DNA of 64,000 nt, from NCBI RefSeq assembly GCF_027580225.2, contig NC_073339.2, forward strand, positions 42,328,501 to 42,392,500. Direction: 5' to 3'. Made by a program: the position numbers and the translations under genes. Numbering within the stretch: position 1 is the first letter of the stretch; the number at the start of each line of letters is the position of its first letter. The stretch is from Misgurnus anguillicaudatus. Its lineage: Eukaryota > Chordata > Actinopteri > Cypriniformes > Cobitidae. The notes under the pieces are model-generated. The model ran no database searches, was not told the DNA's origin, and saw only the letters and a list, made by a program, of their open reading frames with translations. Below are positions 11,472 through 23,567 of this stretch, in pieces.

Positions 11472-12203
11472 TAGGGATGCACCGAATCCAGGATTCAGAT
11501 TCGGATTCGGCCGAATACTGGGCTTTTTGACGGGGTTCGGGTTCGGCCGAATCCTAGATTTTTTTTCCACCGAACCAAACCCTAGGCTTGCGCTACGCTG
11601 ATCGACGTCACACGGCCGTTGATTACACACATCGGGTGCTGACGTGGAGATGAGCTTTTTCTTTCGGTAAGCCTTAGGGGCTGGACACACCAAAACTTTT
11701 AAACACGGCTGAAAACGCCTTGAGGACGCCAAATACCAGCTGTTTTTCAGCCGAGCGCTTGGTCGCAGTGATGCTTCAGCTGTGAGCCGGTTGGTTGCTG
11801 TGGTAATGTCCCGCCCCTCCTCCACTGTAATTGGACGGCCGTGTGAAGACTGTGACATTGACGAGCAGAGCTTCTAACTCAAAGTATATAGTTTTCAGCG
11901 CGGAGCTGCTTGCTTATTGGAAAAACGAGCGTGTCGCAACGCATCGCTTTCATGATGCATAGGCTTACGGTAATTGTCAAAATAGTTTTCCAACTTGTCA
12001 TCCTGGCATAATGTACAGTTAAAATTAAATAAAATGAAAAATACACTGCTGTGGACATTGTTTACTTCATTAATGTGCTTTAATGTGATAATGGAATAAG
12101 GATGGGAGTAGGATTCGGTATTCGGTTTCGGATTCGGCCGAATCTTAAACGGTGGATTCGGGATTCGGCCGAACCTAAAAAATCTGGATTCGGTGCATCC
12201 CTA
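11472..12203. mobile_element. Non-autonomous hAT element with perfect target duplication
   Basis: Termini TAGGGATGCACCGAATCC and GATTCGGTGCATCCCTA, with repeated GATTCGG/CCGAATC subterminal motifs. Both sides carry the 8-bp direct repeat CTTATAAG (11464-11471 and 12204-12211), diagnostic of hAT insertion. The body is 732 bp; open frames on both strands are short and unrelated to transposase. Confidence 0.9.
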
Positions 12204-12211
12204 CTTATAAG

Positions 12212-12836
12212 TGTGCTGTTTCTTTGGCGCATTAGAATTCTCAAATCAATCATGTCATGGAAAGTCTTACCCCACTAGATTACATGTTGTTCCTAAATAA
12301 CAAAATCTATAAAAGTTAAGTAATTTAGTAGTCAGACACACATATAGGATAGAAATTTCATAAACGATGACAGTAAAACAATAATTCAAGGCGCAATGCA
12401 TGCTGGGTAACAGTATAGTACAAAAGTGATCCACGACTCCCAGCCTGCATTGCTACTTGAGCAAAGTATCTGTTTATCTGAACATTTGTAAGTCACCAAT
12501 GTTGAGATAAAATGTTGAAATTTCAACAAACACAACTATGGTGATCAGTGTTTGCTTTAGCTGGGCTCTTGATAATTGTGCTTGGATGTTTTGTTTGCTC
12601 TCTTATCTTTTGTAGATAATTTTTTACAAAAGTTTACTAGAAGTTAAGTTTGGATCACAAAAGCTGTTCATTTATGTTTTTCCTGTTGAAATGGTCCATA
12701 TTTTAGGTGCTGAATAATACCAACAATAGGGTGCCTGTGTGATATAACTTTTACTTTTGTCTGTGAAGAATGTTTTGGATGTGAATAAAAGGGGTTCACT
12801 AAACTCAAGGCTTAACCACAAAATGAAGTCTGCTTA
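12212..12836. other. Intergenic sequence
   Basis: No gene is seen. About 12775-12836 continues, across the inserted LTR-like element, into 15157-15310; together they form one of the recurrent noncoding blocks described in the findings. Confidence 0.4.
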
Positions 12837-12840
12837 TTTA

Positions 12841-15156
12841 TGTCACGCCCAAGGGGCTGGCTGCTAATAGGCTAAGCCACACCCCTTTTTAACTTCCACC
12901 TCGAGGAGGTCCCCAAAGCCAACCCAATGACCAGACAACAACGAGAGCAGGTAAATATAAAACAATCTTTATTTATTAAATATTTAAAAGGGTGGGGAAG
13001 TGGGGAAAGGGCAATTAAAACTAAATAGTCTCTGACTCCTCCCTCCAGGGAGACTGCTGCCACGGGCAGGCAGGGACAAGGGGCAACGGGGGTGCAGACC
13101 ACCGTACACCGGGGGAAGGGAACGTCAGGCTCCAACGCCTGGTCCCTGCTATCCGTGGCGCCCTCCTTCTTCCTTCCCGGAGGCAGAGTAAATATCAATA
13201 GGACTGTGGAATGGACTTTTCGCTGTTTGCGTACCTTTCTCGGTTCCGCAGGGGGTCTTCGCCCCACGTGCCTTCACGTTTCTCTGTTGTTCACTCTCTT
13301 TCTCTCTCTCTCTCCTCAGACAGCAGCTGGGACACAAGACACAGTTAGTTCGACTTGACTTCCTCACCTCTTCGCTGGTTACAGCCTACGGTAAGTATGA
13401 GGTTCACACTGTTCGTTTCTCTGGTATTCACTCTCTTTCTCTCTCTCTCCACAGACAGCAGCTGGGACACAAGACACAGTTAGTTCACTTGACTTTCTCA
13501 CCTCTTCGCTGGTTACAGCCTACGGTAAGTATGAGGTTCACACTGTTCGTTTCTCTGGTATTCACTCTCTTTCTCTCTCTCTCCACAGGCAGCAGCTGGG
13601 ACACAAGACACAGTTAGTTCACTTGACTTTCTCACCTCTTCGCTGGTTACAGCCTACGGTAAGTATGAGGTTCACACTGTTCGTTCCTCTGGTATTCACT
13701 CTCTTTCTCTCTCTCTCCACAGGCAGCAGCTGGGTGCGGTGCCCTCCTGTTTCGGTAAGCCACAAACTTGGGGGTTATTTAAATTGGATAAGGTAAGTAC
13801 GGCGGACTTACGGATCGTGGTTTCCTCTCAATCGGTCAGATCAACAGGTAGGTTTCTGGCGACGTCGGGGACGAACCCTTACGACGAGCCCGTTGGTCAC
13901 AGGGGGGTGGACACGTCACGTCGTCTCACCAGGCCGAGCGCTGCCCTTCTCTGTCTGCCTTCTCGGCGATCGTATCCCGAGCAGGGGCGCCCCTTTGTAG
14001 AGACCCGGGACGGCGGAGTGCCTACACCTCACTCTCTGCAACAGTAAGTATTGGATAAATCAACGCATCAACAATAGTGACCTTTAATTGTACTCACACA
14101 TCCACCGATCATTCGGTCCTTCACCGCCGTTTCTCCAAAAAATACCCCAACGTCTGGACGGGAAATCGTTTCCGTAGCATCGCTTCACTATGTAGACCTA
14201 AAGCGTGTTCACAGCATAAATTCTGATATTCTCTGCTAGACCGGCAACCTCTTCGTCTTCCTTTGACAGAGTGTACGGAGGCGGGGGTTTGTCTGACAAG
14301 ACACACAGCAATACACAGCAGTACACAGCAGTACACAGCAGTACACAGCACCACGTCAAAAGTGTAAGTTTCCACGACACAAAGACTCACCCACCACGCT
14401 CAAGTGTACATAAAGGACGCCCGTCTCTTTACACTTTGCCCAGGTCCGATGGTTGATGGAAATATTCGGTCTAGCTGATGGTCTTGTCGCTGTGTTAAGC
14501 TTCCGTCAGATGTTTCCTCGGCTCACCCACCACGCTATCACAGGGGTAGGGCCGCCCTCCTTCTCCTGGAGGTACATTTTCTTCTTACGTTATGGCTGTG
14601 CTTCCGATTTCATCCGTTCAGTTTCCAACCTTTAAGGTTCACAACACCTCTTCAACTACACTGCTTCAGCCTGGGAAAGAGAGCCGGACCGCTACCAGCA
14701 ATGCACCCGATGAGTATACACAACACTGCAGTACAACGTCAACAATCAGCCTCGGGGTGCTCCTTTAAAAGATCCACAGCTTGCCTTTCTTTCGCCTCCT
14801 TTGGCTCTGTCCTCTTTCCGCTCGCTTCCAGCGATCCCCGGATCAACAGAGCCTTCGGGCTCTTCAAAAGGTGCGTGTCTTCACTCTGCCCTTGGCAAAG
14901 GAGCTTTCCCCGTGTCAGTCGCCGCTTTACTTGTGTTCCTGTAGAGCTATTTATGTGTCTCATCAACCCCCAGCCTCCAATCACAGTTTGCTTCATTGAT
15001 GCTTCGCACCTGTGGCTCGTAAAGCCCCGATTGTGTTGCCCTTGGGAACCAGGAAGTATTGGCCCGTGTTAAAATTTGGTCCGGGCGGAAACCATCTTCG
15101 GGCGGAACCAAGTTTCGCCATTTTCGGTTCCGCCCTATAAAAGTCACCCTGTGACA
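12841..15156 (-). mobile_element. Probable solo LTR, copy 1 (2.3 kb)
   Basis: Ends are TGTCAC and GTGACA (TG...CA), flanked by the 4-bp direct repeat TTTA (12837-12840 and 15157-15160). The element at 42193-44456 is a diverged copy in the opposite orientation with the same ends and its own 4-bp repeat, GTTT. Read on the minus strand it has a TATA-like CATAAATAGC about 200 bases from its start and AATAAATAAAG near its end, so it reads as U3-R-U5 of a retroelement LTR. No internal retroviral or gypsy coding sequence is present, hence solo. A DNA transposon with 6-bp inverted ends is the alternative. Moderate GC contrasts with the AT-rich flanks. Confidence 0.6.
13290..13740 (+). repeat. 134-135 bp tandem repeat with splice-site-like junctions
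   Basis: About 3.5 units anchored on CAGCTGGGACACAAGACA at 13324, 13459 and 13593, with a partial unit at 13727. Each unit on the + strand has a polypyrimidine tract ending CTCTCCACAG, about 70 bases, and then CTACG|GTAAGTATG, so each looks like an acceptor-exon-donor cassette. It lies inside solo LTR copy 1, antisense to the inferred LTR transcription. Confidence 0.8.
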
Positions 15157-16612
15157 TTTACAAGCAAAACTGATGTTGTAATGTGCTAAGGCAAGCTGTT
15201 TAAAAGAGAAGTGTTTTCTAATGTAACCTCTAACCTGTAAAAGATGCTGATTTTCATTTTTTAAATAAGGAACATTAAAACAGAAGTGGTAAACATTTTT
15301 TTTACATATGAAAATTGACATTTCAAATGATTATGTAACACCATCATTTTGGATTCCTTGTTACTCATGATTGTCACACCGGTTTACTAAATGATCAGTT
15401 CTGAGTGGTTTGCGAACAGCAAAACTTGGTAGCGTTTGTAGCAACAAAGAGCTTTGAGAGTGCTAAACAAGATGAACATGTTATTGACCAAAAACATCCA
15501 GCTAACTGGACTTATATAAGTTTTTGTCCAATTAGTTTACCCAACTTGCCAAACTGAGTAATCTAAACAAGTAATACAAAAACAATGGTCTGAATGGTTC
15601 CCAGCATGCATTGCGACATGTTCACTTCTTTGGTTAATATTTACTAAAAAGATTACCATTTTAATGTTTGCTGGATTTATTTATGTTGTTGATGTTAGTT
15701 ATATGTTGTATTTAGAGTAATAAAAAAAATGCCTCACAGCAAAAAGGTCTCTGGTTAAAGCAAGCTAAGTCAGACAAACACTTTGTTTAGAAGATCTTTC
15801 TGTGTGGAGTTTGCATTTTCTCTCTTTAATATTGTGGGTTCAGCTTACAGCTATACATTTTTATCAGTACTTGTGTCAAATCAACTTCTTATTTTTTACA
15901 GTAAAGAAGACTTTCTTACTGTCTACCATTTTCAAATATTATGATAATGTCATCTTTTAATTTTCACACAATTGTCACAACCAGGGAAAATTAGCAACAA
16001 AATATCAAGGGTCCAGAGTTCAACTAAAACAAACAATGATCACTATACTGTAATGGTGACTTAAAATTAAAGAAATCATTAACATCTAAACCTAATAAGT
16101 GAATTGTGTTTTCTACACCAATATTTTTTTCTGAACATTTAGAAATAATGTTTTATAACATTATTGTTTATAACAGTTCTAAAATAATAAAAATTCAATG
16201 TTTCTCTATCATTTTACAAGCAAAATAGTCAATATAGATACCAGTTGATTTAAACATTGTGTAAACATTAAAACATGAAATTGTCATAACGTTTGTAGAA
16301 TGTAACATTCCTCTAACATTCAGACAACCAAGAAACGTTCTTAGAACCTAAAAAAAACTGAACACTTTTTATGTTGGCAGAACGTTTTTGGGAACATTTT
16401 TAGAACTTTTCTCTGTTAGCCAAGGTGGAATTGCAAAAAGAAGAGAATAAGTTCAGTGAAGGACAAGGGACAAATGCCTTTAACTAAAAACTAAAGGAAA
16501 CACGAATTACCATAGTGATGATTTCAAATGAACGTAAGTTATCGGACAGAGCCATAATGTTTCTTAAAATGCCCCTTTTGCATTTGCATTGTTTTACTAC
16601 TTACACAACAAT
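15157..16612. other. AT-rich intergenic sequence
   Basis: 15157-15310 belongs to a recurrent noncoding block (minus orientation). The rest has no gene, splice or repeat signature that I recognise. Confidence 0.4.
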
Positions 16613-16780
16613 TTAAAGGGGTCATATTATGACATTTTTTTAGATGTAAAATAAGCCTTTGGTGTCCCTAGAGTCAGTATGTGAAGTTTTAGCTCAAAAT
16701 ACCCCACAGATACCCCACAAAATTGTTACTTTATGGGTGCAAGCAAAAATGTGCAAAACCTGAATTACTTAATTTTTTAA
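16613..16780 (+). mobile_element. MITE family A, left end
   Basis: TTAAAGGGGTCATATTATGA start, the GATGTAAAATAAG block and GTGAAGTTTTAGCTCAAAAT are intact. The copy stops where the TTAA element at 16777 begins, and its right half is not found after 21838. Confidence 0.7.
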
Positions 16781-17707
16781 AGGGACACCATGAAACTTTT
16801 TGGCCACTAGGGGGTGCTAGACACGTATTTTTCACTTCTAGCGCCCCTAGAGCCCACAAGCGCCGCAGCACTGTCGCAAAGGAAAGGAACTGGCCAACCT
16901 TAAAACTAAACTAAAAACTAAACATTTAAAATGCTAAACGATCAACATTTTGAGATAACAGGGAGAAACGCAGTCATGTTACAACTTTCTGATGAAGAAC
17001 TCGTCGTGGCAGAAGCCATTTCTCAATCTGAAGGTTGCAGCCTCCGGATGTCGTATTTCTAAGCTGTATACGTCATCAAGACTGTCTTATTTCACAATAT
17101 TAACAATTACAAAGTTGACTATTATACTTAGTTAATCGTAAATTGTTGCAGTATGCTTATGACTTGCGAATGTAATGCTCAGTTTACCTTAATAACCCAG
17201 GCTTGATGACGTGTGCAGCCTGCATATTTGACCTCCGGAGGCTGCAGCCTTCCAATTCAGAAACGACCAGAAATATTTCCTTGCCTTTTTCCAAACAAAT
17301 ATTGTTGCATCCTCTCTCTCTCCCTCGCCACCAGGATTTTCCGCAATGGCGCTCGTTATTCCTCTTTTTTGTGTGAAAATCGCTCCAAATCCAAGTAAAC
17401 CGATGCGTTTAGGTCTGCCGCTTTGTAATACGTCACGCGAGTGACAGCGGAACGCAGCAAATGAGGAAGAGAGAAGAGAGAAACGCTCGGATCTGATTGG
17501 TGAATGAATAGGGTTTGGTTTTACACTGTGAGCAAGTTTGAGTGCTATAGCATCCTGGATTGTAATGTAAATATCATAGAAACAGTAAAAGAAAGGTAAA
17601 TACGTGAACACAGCATCTGAATACAGCGAACTATATGCAATATAATCGCCGTAATTTATAAAGAACATCGCATTTATGTATGAATCAACAGTTTATATAA
17701 AAAATTG

Positions 17708-17760
17708 CCTTAAAGGGGAATCGAACCCGGGTCGCCCGTGCATAGGTCTGCCGCACAGCA
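17708..17760 (-). repeat. tRNA-derived SINE-like fragment
   Basis: On the minus strand it contains GGGTTCGATTCCC, a perfect RNA polymerase III B box/T-arm, preceded by GCGGCAGACC. No complete cloverleaf is present, so it is a fragment rather than a tRNA gene. It abuts the 5'-truncated LINE. Confidence 0.4.
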
Positions 17761-18367
17761 TTCTTCCATCTTAGAAATATCTCGAAAATACGCCATATAC
17801 TGTCTACATCTGACGCAGAGAAGCTTATCCATGCTTTTATGACCTCTAGAATAGACTATTGTAACTCACTACTCGGGGGATGCCATGCAAATCAAGTAAA
17901 CAAGCTTCAGCTAGTTCAAAACGCTTCCGCAAGGGTACTTACTCGATCTAAAAAGTATGACCACATAAGCCCAATTCTGGCATCTTTACACTAGCTACCA
18001 GTTAAATATCGCATACAATTTAAAATATCACTAATCACCTACAAAGCTTTAAATGGCCTAGCACCCTCATATCTTAGAGAATTACTATCAGAATACAATC
18101 CATCACGCACACTACGGTCGCAAAATTCTGGTCTCTTGATTATCCCCAGACTATCAAAAGTGTCTAAAAGTGGAAGGTCATTTTCCTACTTAGCCCCTAA
18201 GCTCTGGAATGATTTACCAACCGATGTCCGAGAATCAGACACAGTCGATAATTTTAAATCTAGACTTAAAACTTTTCTCTTCAACAAAGCATTCGCATAA
18301 TTTGTCTAGTAAAAGTACTTAACTCGAAATAGTTATCTGTACGGAACAAAGCACTCGCGGTCATAAC

Positions 18368-20085
18368 CAGTGATGCCACAGTTACTTTGAAAAAGTAATC
18401 TGATTACTGATTACTGATTACTCCCTTAAAAAGAAACTAAGTTACTTTACAGATTACTTGATTTTAAAAGTAACTAAGTTAGATTACAAGTTACTTTGTT
18501 AGTTACATTCCAGTAGCTGCCAACACCCCCACTGCCTCAACATTAAAAATGACAACCGGTTTTGCCAACACTCACTTTATTGGAAGTGCATTTTTAACAG
18601 TAACGTCAACAATGTATCTCCTGACATTTTAAGTTGAACTGTTGTGTTTTAAAAAACTAAAATATATATATATATGAGTCTTTCTTGACTTCACTAAACA
18701 TAAATAGGGGTGAGCAGGGGCCATTTTCAGAAAAACTTAATTTTAAAAGTTAATGTTTTAGACAGAGATATATTTTTGCTGTGGTCAATAACTCACAAGT
18801 GTGGTCTATCAAAACCAGCTGGAATTTTTAACAAATGTAAAACGACTTCTGTATAATTTCACTTTAAACAAGAGTAGTGAATTGTTACTTTTGACCTTGA
18901 CAGCAGGGACGAAAGTAACACACAGGTGGGTCAAAAGTAACACAACAAAACATGATAGATTTTTGTGTTACACTTGTTTTTATTAAATATATATGACTAT
19001 GACCTCTTTAATATGTAACTGCAAACTTATTTTGTCATTTATCTTTGTAAAAAATAATTAAATTACATTTTTATTTTAAATTTCAGTTTTATCAAATGTT
19101 TCAAAAGCAACCAACAGTACAAACTTAAATTGCTGAGACTAAAAAAGAATTCAATAGTTTGAACACTATGAAAATAAAATTAAATCAAATTAGAATAATA
19201 TCAATTTTTTTACCATATTATACACAGTATTAGCAGCGGGACAAAACTAACAAGTGTTACTTTTGACCCGACAGGATCTACTTACTCTATAAACTCGACT
19301 TACTTTTATTTTGAAAAACTGAGAAGTCTTCAGGATGTTATATAGTAAATGCCTTGTAGATTTATCAGTATTGTAACACATGAACCGAGAAACACAACGC
19401 GTTGTAAGAAAAAAAGACAGCTTTTGGAATGTACTTATCATGGTTGAAACACAGTTCTGGATCTACACGTGGAAATCGGTGAGTAAATAACGTGATATTT
19501 GTCAACTCTTTCAGAGGTTATGTGCTAATATGCTGTCATAGTGAGATTTAGATGTTATCAGGGCTCGGAGAAAATCGCTTTGTTACTTTCGTTCTTCAAC
19601 TCTCCAACACTTACTGGTTTTGTACTGAAGTCCAGCTTTTGTTGTTTGGGTAGTGGATGAACTCCTGCTCACTGCTTCGCATCACCGGGTGGGACTTGCT
19701 CTTAGTTTGACTGTCTGCGCCGTGCCGCTACTCCAAATGCTTTTTTTTTTAATTGACGTAGTGTTTTTGTAGCTGCATCTCTCTTCTCTCTCCATTGTAC
19801 GTTGTTTACGTTTGTGTCACTTACACGTGACCTGAGTTGTCCTCGTGCTGAAAACGTGACTTGTCGCACACCTGACTTCACTTCCCGAGACGCAAGAAGA
19901 AATATACACGAACATATATGTTTTACTAAGGAAAATTTCAAAAATAGTAACGCACAGTGTCTTGGATAAGTAACTTTAATCTGATTACTGGTTTGGAAAT
20001 ATTAACGCGTTAGATTACTCGTTACTAAAAAAAGTGGTAAAATTAGAGTAACGCGTTACTAAGTAACGCGTTACCGGCATCACTG
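18368..20085. mobile_element. Non-autonomous hAT element nested in the LINE
   Basis: Termini CAGTGATGCC and GGCATCACTG. The perfect 8-bp target duplication GTCATAAC occupies 18360-18367 and 20086-20093. Subterminal repeats of AGTAACTAAGTTA/TAACGCGTTACT type lie at both ends. The 1718-bp body has no transposase and includes a segment (about 18890-19265) whose diverged inverse copy is at 51890-52265. Confidence 0.9.
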
Positions 20086-20138
20086 GTCATAACACAGATC
20101 AACCAAATAAATAAATAAAAATCTTATCTTAACCTATA

Positions 20139-20650
20139 GTCGGATTGCGATTTTGGAACTTTCGTGTTCTTGTGAATAGTATGCCATACAAACCCGTTTG
20201 CCACTGAACCTGCATTAACGACGACAGTGGGGCTTTTGGCCTTAGTCAAACGGGTTGGCACGTATGGTTGGGTTGTGATTTTGGCGCTTTCTTTCTATTG
20301 CGAATAGTATGCCATACAGACCCGTTTGCCACTGAACCTGCATTAACGACGACAGTGGGGCTTCCGGCCTTAGTCAAACGGGTTGGCACGTATGGTCGGG
20401 TTGCGATTTTGGCGCTTTCTTGTGTCTTGTGAATAGTATGCCATACAGACCCGTTTGCCACTGAACCTGCATTAACGACGACAGTGGGGCCTCCAGCCTT
20501 AGTCAAACGGGTTGACACGTATGGTCAGGTTGCGATGTTGGCGTTTTTTCGTGATCTTGTAAATAGTATGCAATATAGACCCATTTGCCACTGAACCTGC
20601 ATTAACGACGACAGGGGGGTTACAGGCCTTAGTCAAACGGGTCGACAGGT
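20139..20650 (+). repeat. 128-bp tandem repeat in the LINE 3' UTR
   Basis: Four units at an exact 128-base spacing (TTGCGATTTT-type anchor at about 20144, 20272, 20400, 20528), each with CCGTTTGCCACTGAACCTGC and CATTAACGACGACAG. The 90-residue minus frame here is a by-product. Confidence 0.85.
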
Positions 20651-21420
20651 TTCATTTTCTCTTAAAAATCGGAAGGTGACCCTTAGTTACCATATATACC
20701 GTCGCAGTGGGCCCCCAATTTGCAAAATCCTCAACTGTGGATAATATAATTATGCCGCAATAGTTAGTCTGTCTGAAACTAAGCTGATTCAACCACATCA
20801 CTGTGTGACACTTGCATTACATGTGAACGGCCCCTACGCTAATATGATTTTGTTTTTCTCTCCCTGTCTCGTCCCTGGGTCCCATTGACCCTGAGGACAA
20901 TGGGACAAACAGACCCAGTTCCGGTGGATGTGGAAGTCGGCACACCTCTGATCTACTGGTCGTCCTTCAATGTGATGCCCAGCTGATGCCTGACCAACGA
21001 CCACCGGCAGGACCCGCTTAATATCCGCTTAATCTCTGCTTAATCTCTGCTTAATCTCCGCTTAAGCTCCTTATCCGTTAATATGTGTGTATATACATGT
21101 ATATCTCCCAAGGGTTTTTCCCTCCTAGGACTTTTATTTTTATTTCCTCGGCTAAACAACCCGGGGTTTTTGTTTTTTTTTGTACTTGGGGGGTTTTTTC
21201 CCCGGGGCGCTAGCCTGGTTGGGCTTAAATTAGCTTCTTCTTCTCGACGTTACATTAATAATATGCTCGCTCATAATGTCGCGTCATAGCCGCAGCAAAT
21301 TTGACTGCTTATGCTATTGTGTATTATGTTGTGCTATCTGTCGTTTTTCTGTGCTTTTACTGCTTCTATTAATGTAAAGCTGCTTTGAAACAATTGAGTA
21401 TTGTGAAAAGCGCTATATAA

Positions 21421-21508
21421 ATAAAATTGAATTGAATTGAATTGAATTGAATTGAATTGAATTGAATTGAATTGAATTGAATTGAATTGAATTGAAATTG
21501 AATTGAAT
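21421..21508 (+). repeat. (ATTGA)n LINE tail
   Basis: About 17 pentamer units with one slip (GAAATTGA). It forms the 3' tail of the L2-like LINE. Confidence 0.95.
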
Positions 21509-21838
21509 TAAATAGGTCCGTGACACTAAAGACTGTGCCACAGAGACACATAATAGAAACTGCTCTCTACACTCCTTAAGTAGCCTCCAGCAAAATTCAC
21601 GTTAAAAACAAATTGTGTGGAGGAAGTGACGTATGCCGTAAAGCAGTCGAATTTTGTAGTTTTTTTTTGTGCTCTGGTTACTACCAGAAACCCTAAGTTT
21701 TAAAATACGAGTAAAAGTGATACAGACCCCGTCAGGCTATGGTAGACATGTCATTCAACCTATTTAAAGTCGATGTACTATCACAAGGGTCTTGAAAATT
21801 TATTATGAAGGTTGAAAAATTACATGGTGTCACTTTAA

Positions 21839-22171
21839 GTATATCTTTATATTATTTATAATACACATGGGTTTAATGATATTTTAGAGGAACAGCTCTC
21901 AGATAAGGTGATCTGTCAATTTACTTTTGAGGTTTGCATGTTTTTTTCAAGTACGTTTATCCTACTGGAGTGTGTCAAGTCATGCAATATACTGTATACT
22001 GCAAAAAATGTTCAGGTTGAACAACATTTTATAAGATATATATTTTGCAAACCAGAACATTTTGCATACTTATGAGATTCTGACATTTTAAAGTCATTTT
22101 AGTCAAGTTTGATTTGATTACATTTAAATGGAAACCCACAGTAATTTTTTTCTTGCTTTTTTCTATGGAAT
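21839..22171. other. Intergenic sequence upstream of SMCO3-like gene 3
   Basis: AT-rich; nothing recognised before the promoter. Confidence 0.4.
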
Positions 22172-22347
22172 GAGGAAATATGCCCCCACCTCATACATCA
22201 CACTGAAAGTGAAAATAACTTTATGGAATATAAAAAGCTTTACAGGCAGTTTTTTTATCGCCAACAGCTGAAGGAAGCAACATCATCAGACATCTGAATC
22301 ACCCGCAACACAGACAACATCTCAGACAATCATCAGACTAAACCTAG
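22172..22347 (+). promoter_or_regulatory. ISRE/TATA promoter and noncoding exon 1 of SMCO3-like gene 3
   Basis: GAGGAAA (22172-22178), GAAAGTGAAAA (22205-22215, ISRE-like), ATATAAAAA (22228-22236), leader with CATCATCAGACATCTGAATC, donor CCTAG|GTGAGC (GT at 22348-22349). This gives the clearest version of the shared promoter. Confidence 0.78.
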
Positions 22348-23559
22348 GTGAGCAAAAACAGCACAAAAACTGATTTTATAGCATATGTTTAATAAGTCAG
22401 CTAGGCATAACACCTTGCAGGTTTATTCTACAGCAGTGGTCACCGACTCTGCTTCTGGAGATCCACTGTCCTACAGCCAATCCAACCACAAGCAAACATT
22501 CCTGAACCTTGATAATCAAAAGCCTAGCTTTTCATGGCTAGCTGAAAATTAGAGGCAGTAGGGTTGAAACTAAAGTAGGGGGATAGATCACTGTTATTTT
22601 ACAGGCTTCTAACTGGATTACTTTAATTGATTTTAAAGACAGCTGTACTATACTGTAATTGTACACAATGACATAAAATACTGTCTGTAATTCCACAGTG
22701 AAAATTTCTTAAATTGAAGATTTTAAAGCATAAAATGTTATTTATGTGTTCATATAATAAACTTAATATTATACCATACATTTTCCTTATTGTGTATATG
22801 TTAAGATATGACAGTAGGTGTTTTTCAATTAAAACAGCCCAAACATGCATTTTAGCCTGGGAGGCTAAGCCCTGTCTGGGAAACAGCTACATAAAGTTTT
22901 AAACATTTTTGTAAGTTGCTGCAAAACAGCAGTTTCACAGGATATTACTGGCCACTTATTACGTTACTTTTCTTATTATCAAAAAAGTCAACTTGTCTGG
23001 ATAATTGCAAAAAGAAATTCAAATTGGTTTGTCATAAGAAAAGATGATAATGGTGTTATTTAATAAAAATATGACAGGCTGATCACATTTATTGTAATCA
23101 TGGCACAGTACCTGATTCACTGGTTGCCTAATTAATGTCATTTTGGAGATGATGTTGATCAAAATAACAATGACAAAACATTTTCAATGAAACAACAGCA
23201 TCTACACGTCTGTTAATTCTCAAAAAGCCAAATGTAGACAAATGATAGAAATAAAGTCAGTCTGGTTTGTAATAAGAGCAATTTAATGTCTTTTCAGTTG
23301 ATTTTATCTACAGTGGTTGTAAGTCAGTCAGTTGTGTTTCTCTTTCCTTCAGTGATTCTGCCCATTATCATCAGATAATGATTCAATAATTAAATAATCA
23401 CAAGTATCACTTGCAACACCCTGCGCTCATGGTTCCCATATGAACAATAAAGCCAAATAATGTCTGTAATACCCATTTATCAGATAATGATCTCATGAAT
23501 ATGGAGGCTTATTATCCTTGTATAATAAAATCATTGTTTCTCTTTTATGGGACTCTAAG
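22348..23559 (+). other. Intron 1 of SMCO3-like gene 3
   Basis: GT-AG intron of 1212 bp; the acceptor is CTCTAAG at 23553-23559. It contains a short repeat with CAGTGGT/ATCACTG ends (22434-22593), and its 3' part (23150-23480) has relic copies downstream at about 25500-25635 and 26460-26740. Confidence 0.65.
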
Positions 23560-23567
23560 ATAACAAA

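Larger units (their letters stand above)
17761..21508 (+). mobile_element. 5'-truncated L2/CR1-like LINE, interrupted by a hAT element
   Basis: 17765-18300 translates, with one in-frame stop (TAG near 17992), to the C-terminal end of a LINE ORF2: FFHLRNISKI, then SRIDYCNSLLGG, QLVQNASARV, YKALNGLAPSYL and FSYLAPKLWNDLPTDVR are typical of the region after the reverse transcriptase in L2/Rex-type elements. The 3' UTR resumes after the hAT insertion, contains a 4-unit 128-bp tandem repeat, and ends AAAGCGCTATATAAATAAA followed by an (ATTGA)n tail (21426-21508), the L2-type 3' terminus. It is inactive. Confidence 0.8.
16777..21838. mobile_element. TTAA-flanked (piggyBac-like) element enclosing an L2 LINE
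   Basis: Left end TTAA-AGGGACACCATG (TTAA at 16777-16780) and right end CATGGTGTCACT-TTAA (TTAA at 21835-21838) are inverted repeats at TTAA sites, as in piggyBac-type elements. Its own sequence flanks a nested LINE (about 17761-21508). Internal words GCAGCCTCCGGA (near 17037) and TCCGGAGGCTGCAGC (near 17235) form a large imperfect inverted repeat. No piggyBac transposase frame is present. Confidence 0.65.

Noticed and set aside
11421..11858. 145-residue minus-strand frame
   Set aside because: Mostly inside the hAT element at 11472-12203; arises from GATTCGG repeats and has no transposase motif.
13739..15072. Several frames of 60-124 residues in the GC-richer 13.7-15.3 kb region
   Set aside because: They fall in the untranslated body of the solo-LTR-like element; overlapping on both strands, with no homology pattern recognised.
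17718..17730. Possible tRNA gene on the minus strand
   Set aside because: Only the T-arm/B-box half is present; no acceptor stem or anticodon arm can be built, so it is called a SINE-like fragment.
18888..19270. Possible domesticated gene inside the hAT element
   Set aside because: No frame beyond about 60 residues, and the segment is a repeat present again at 51890-52265.
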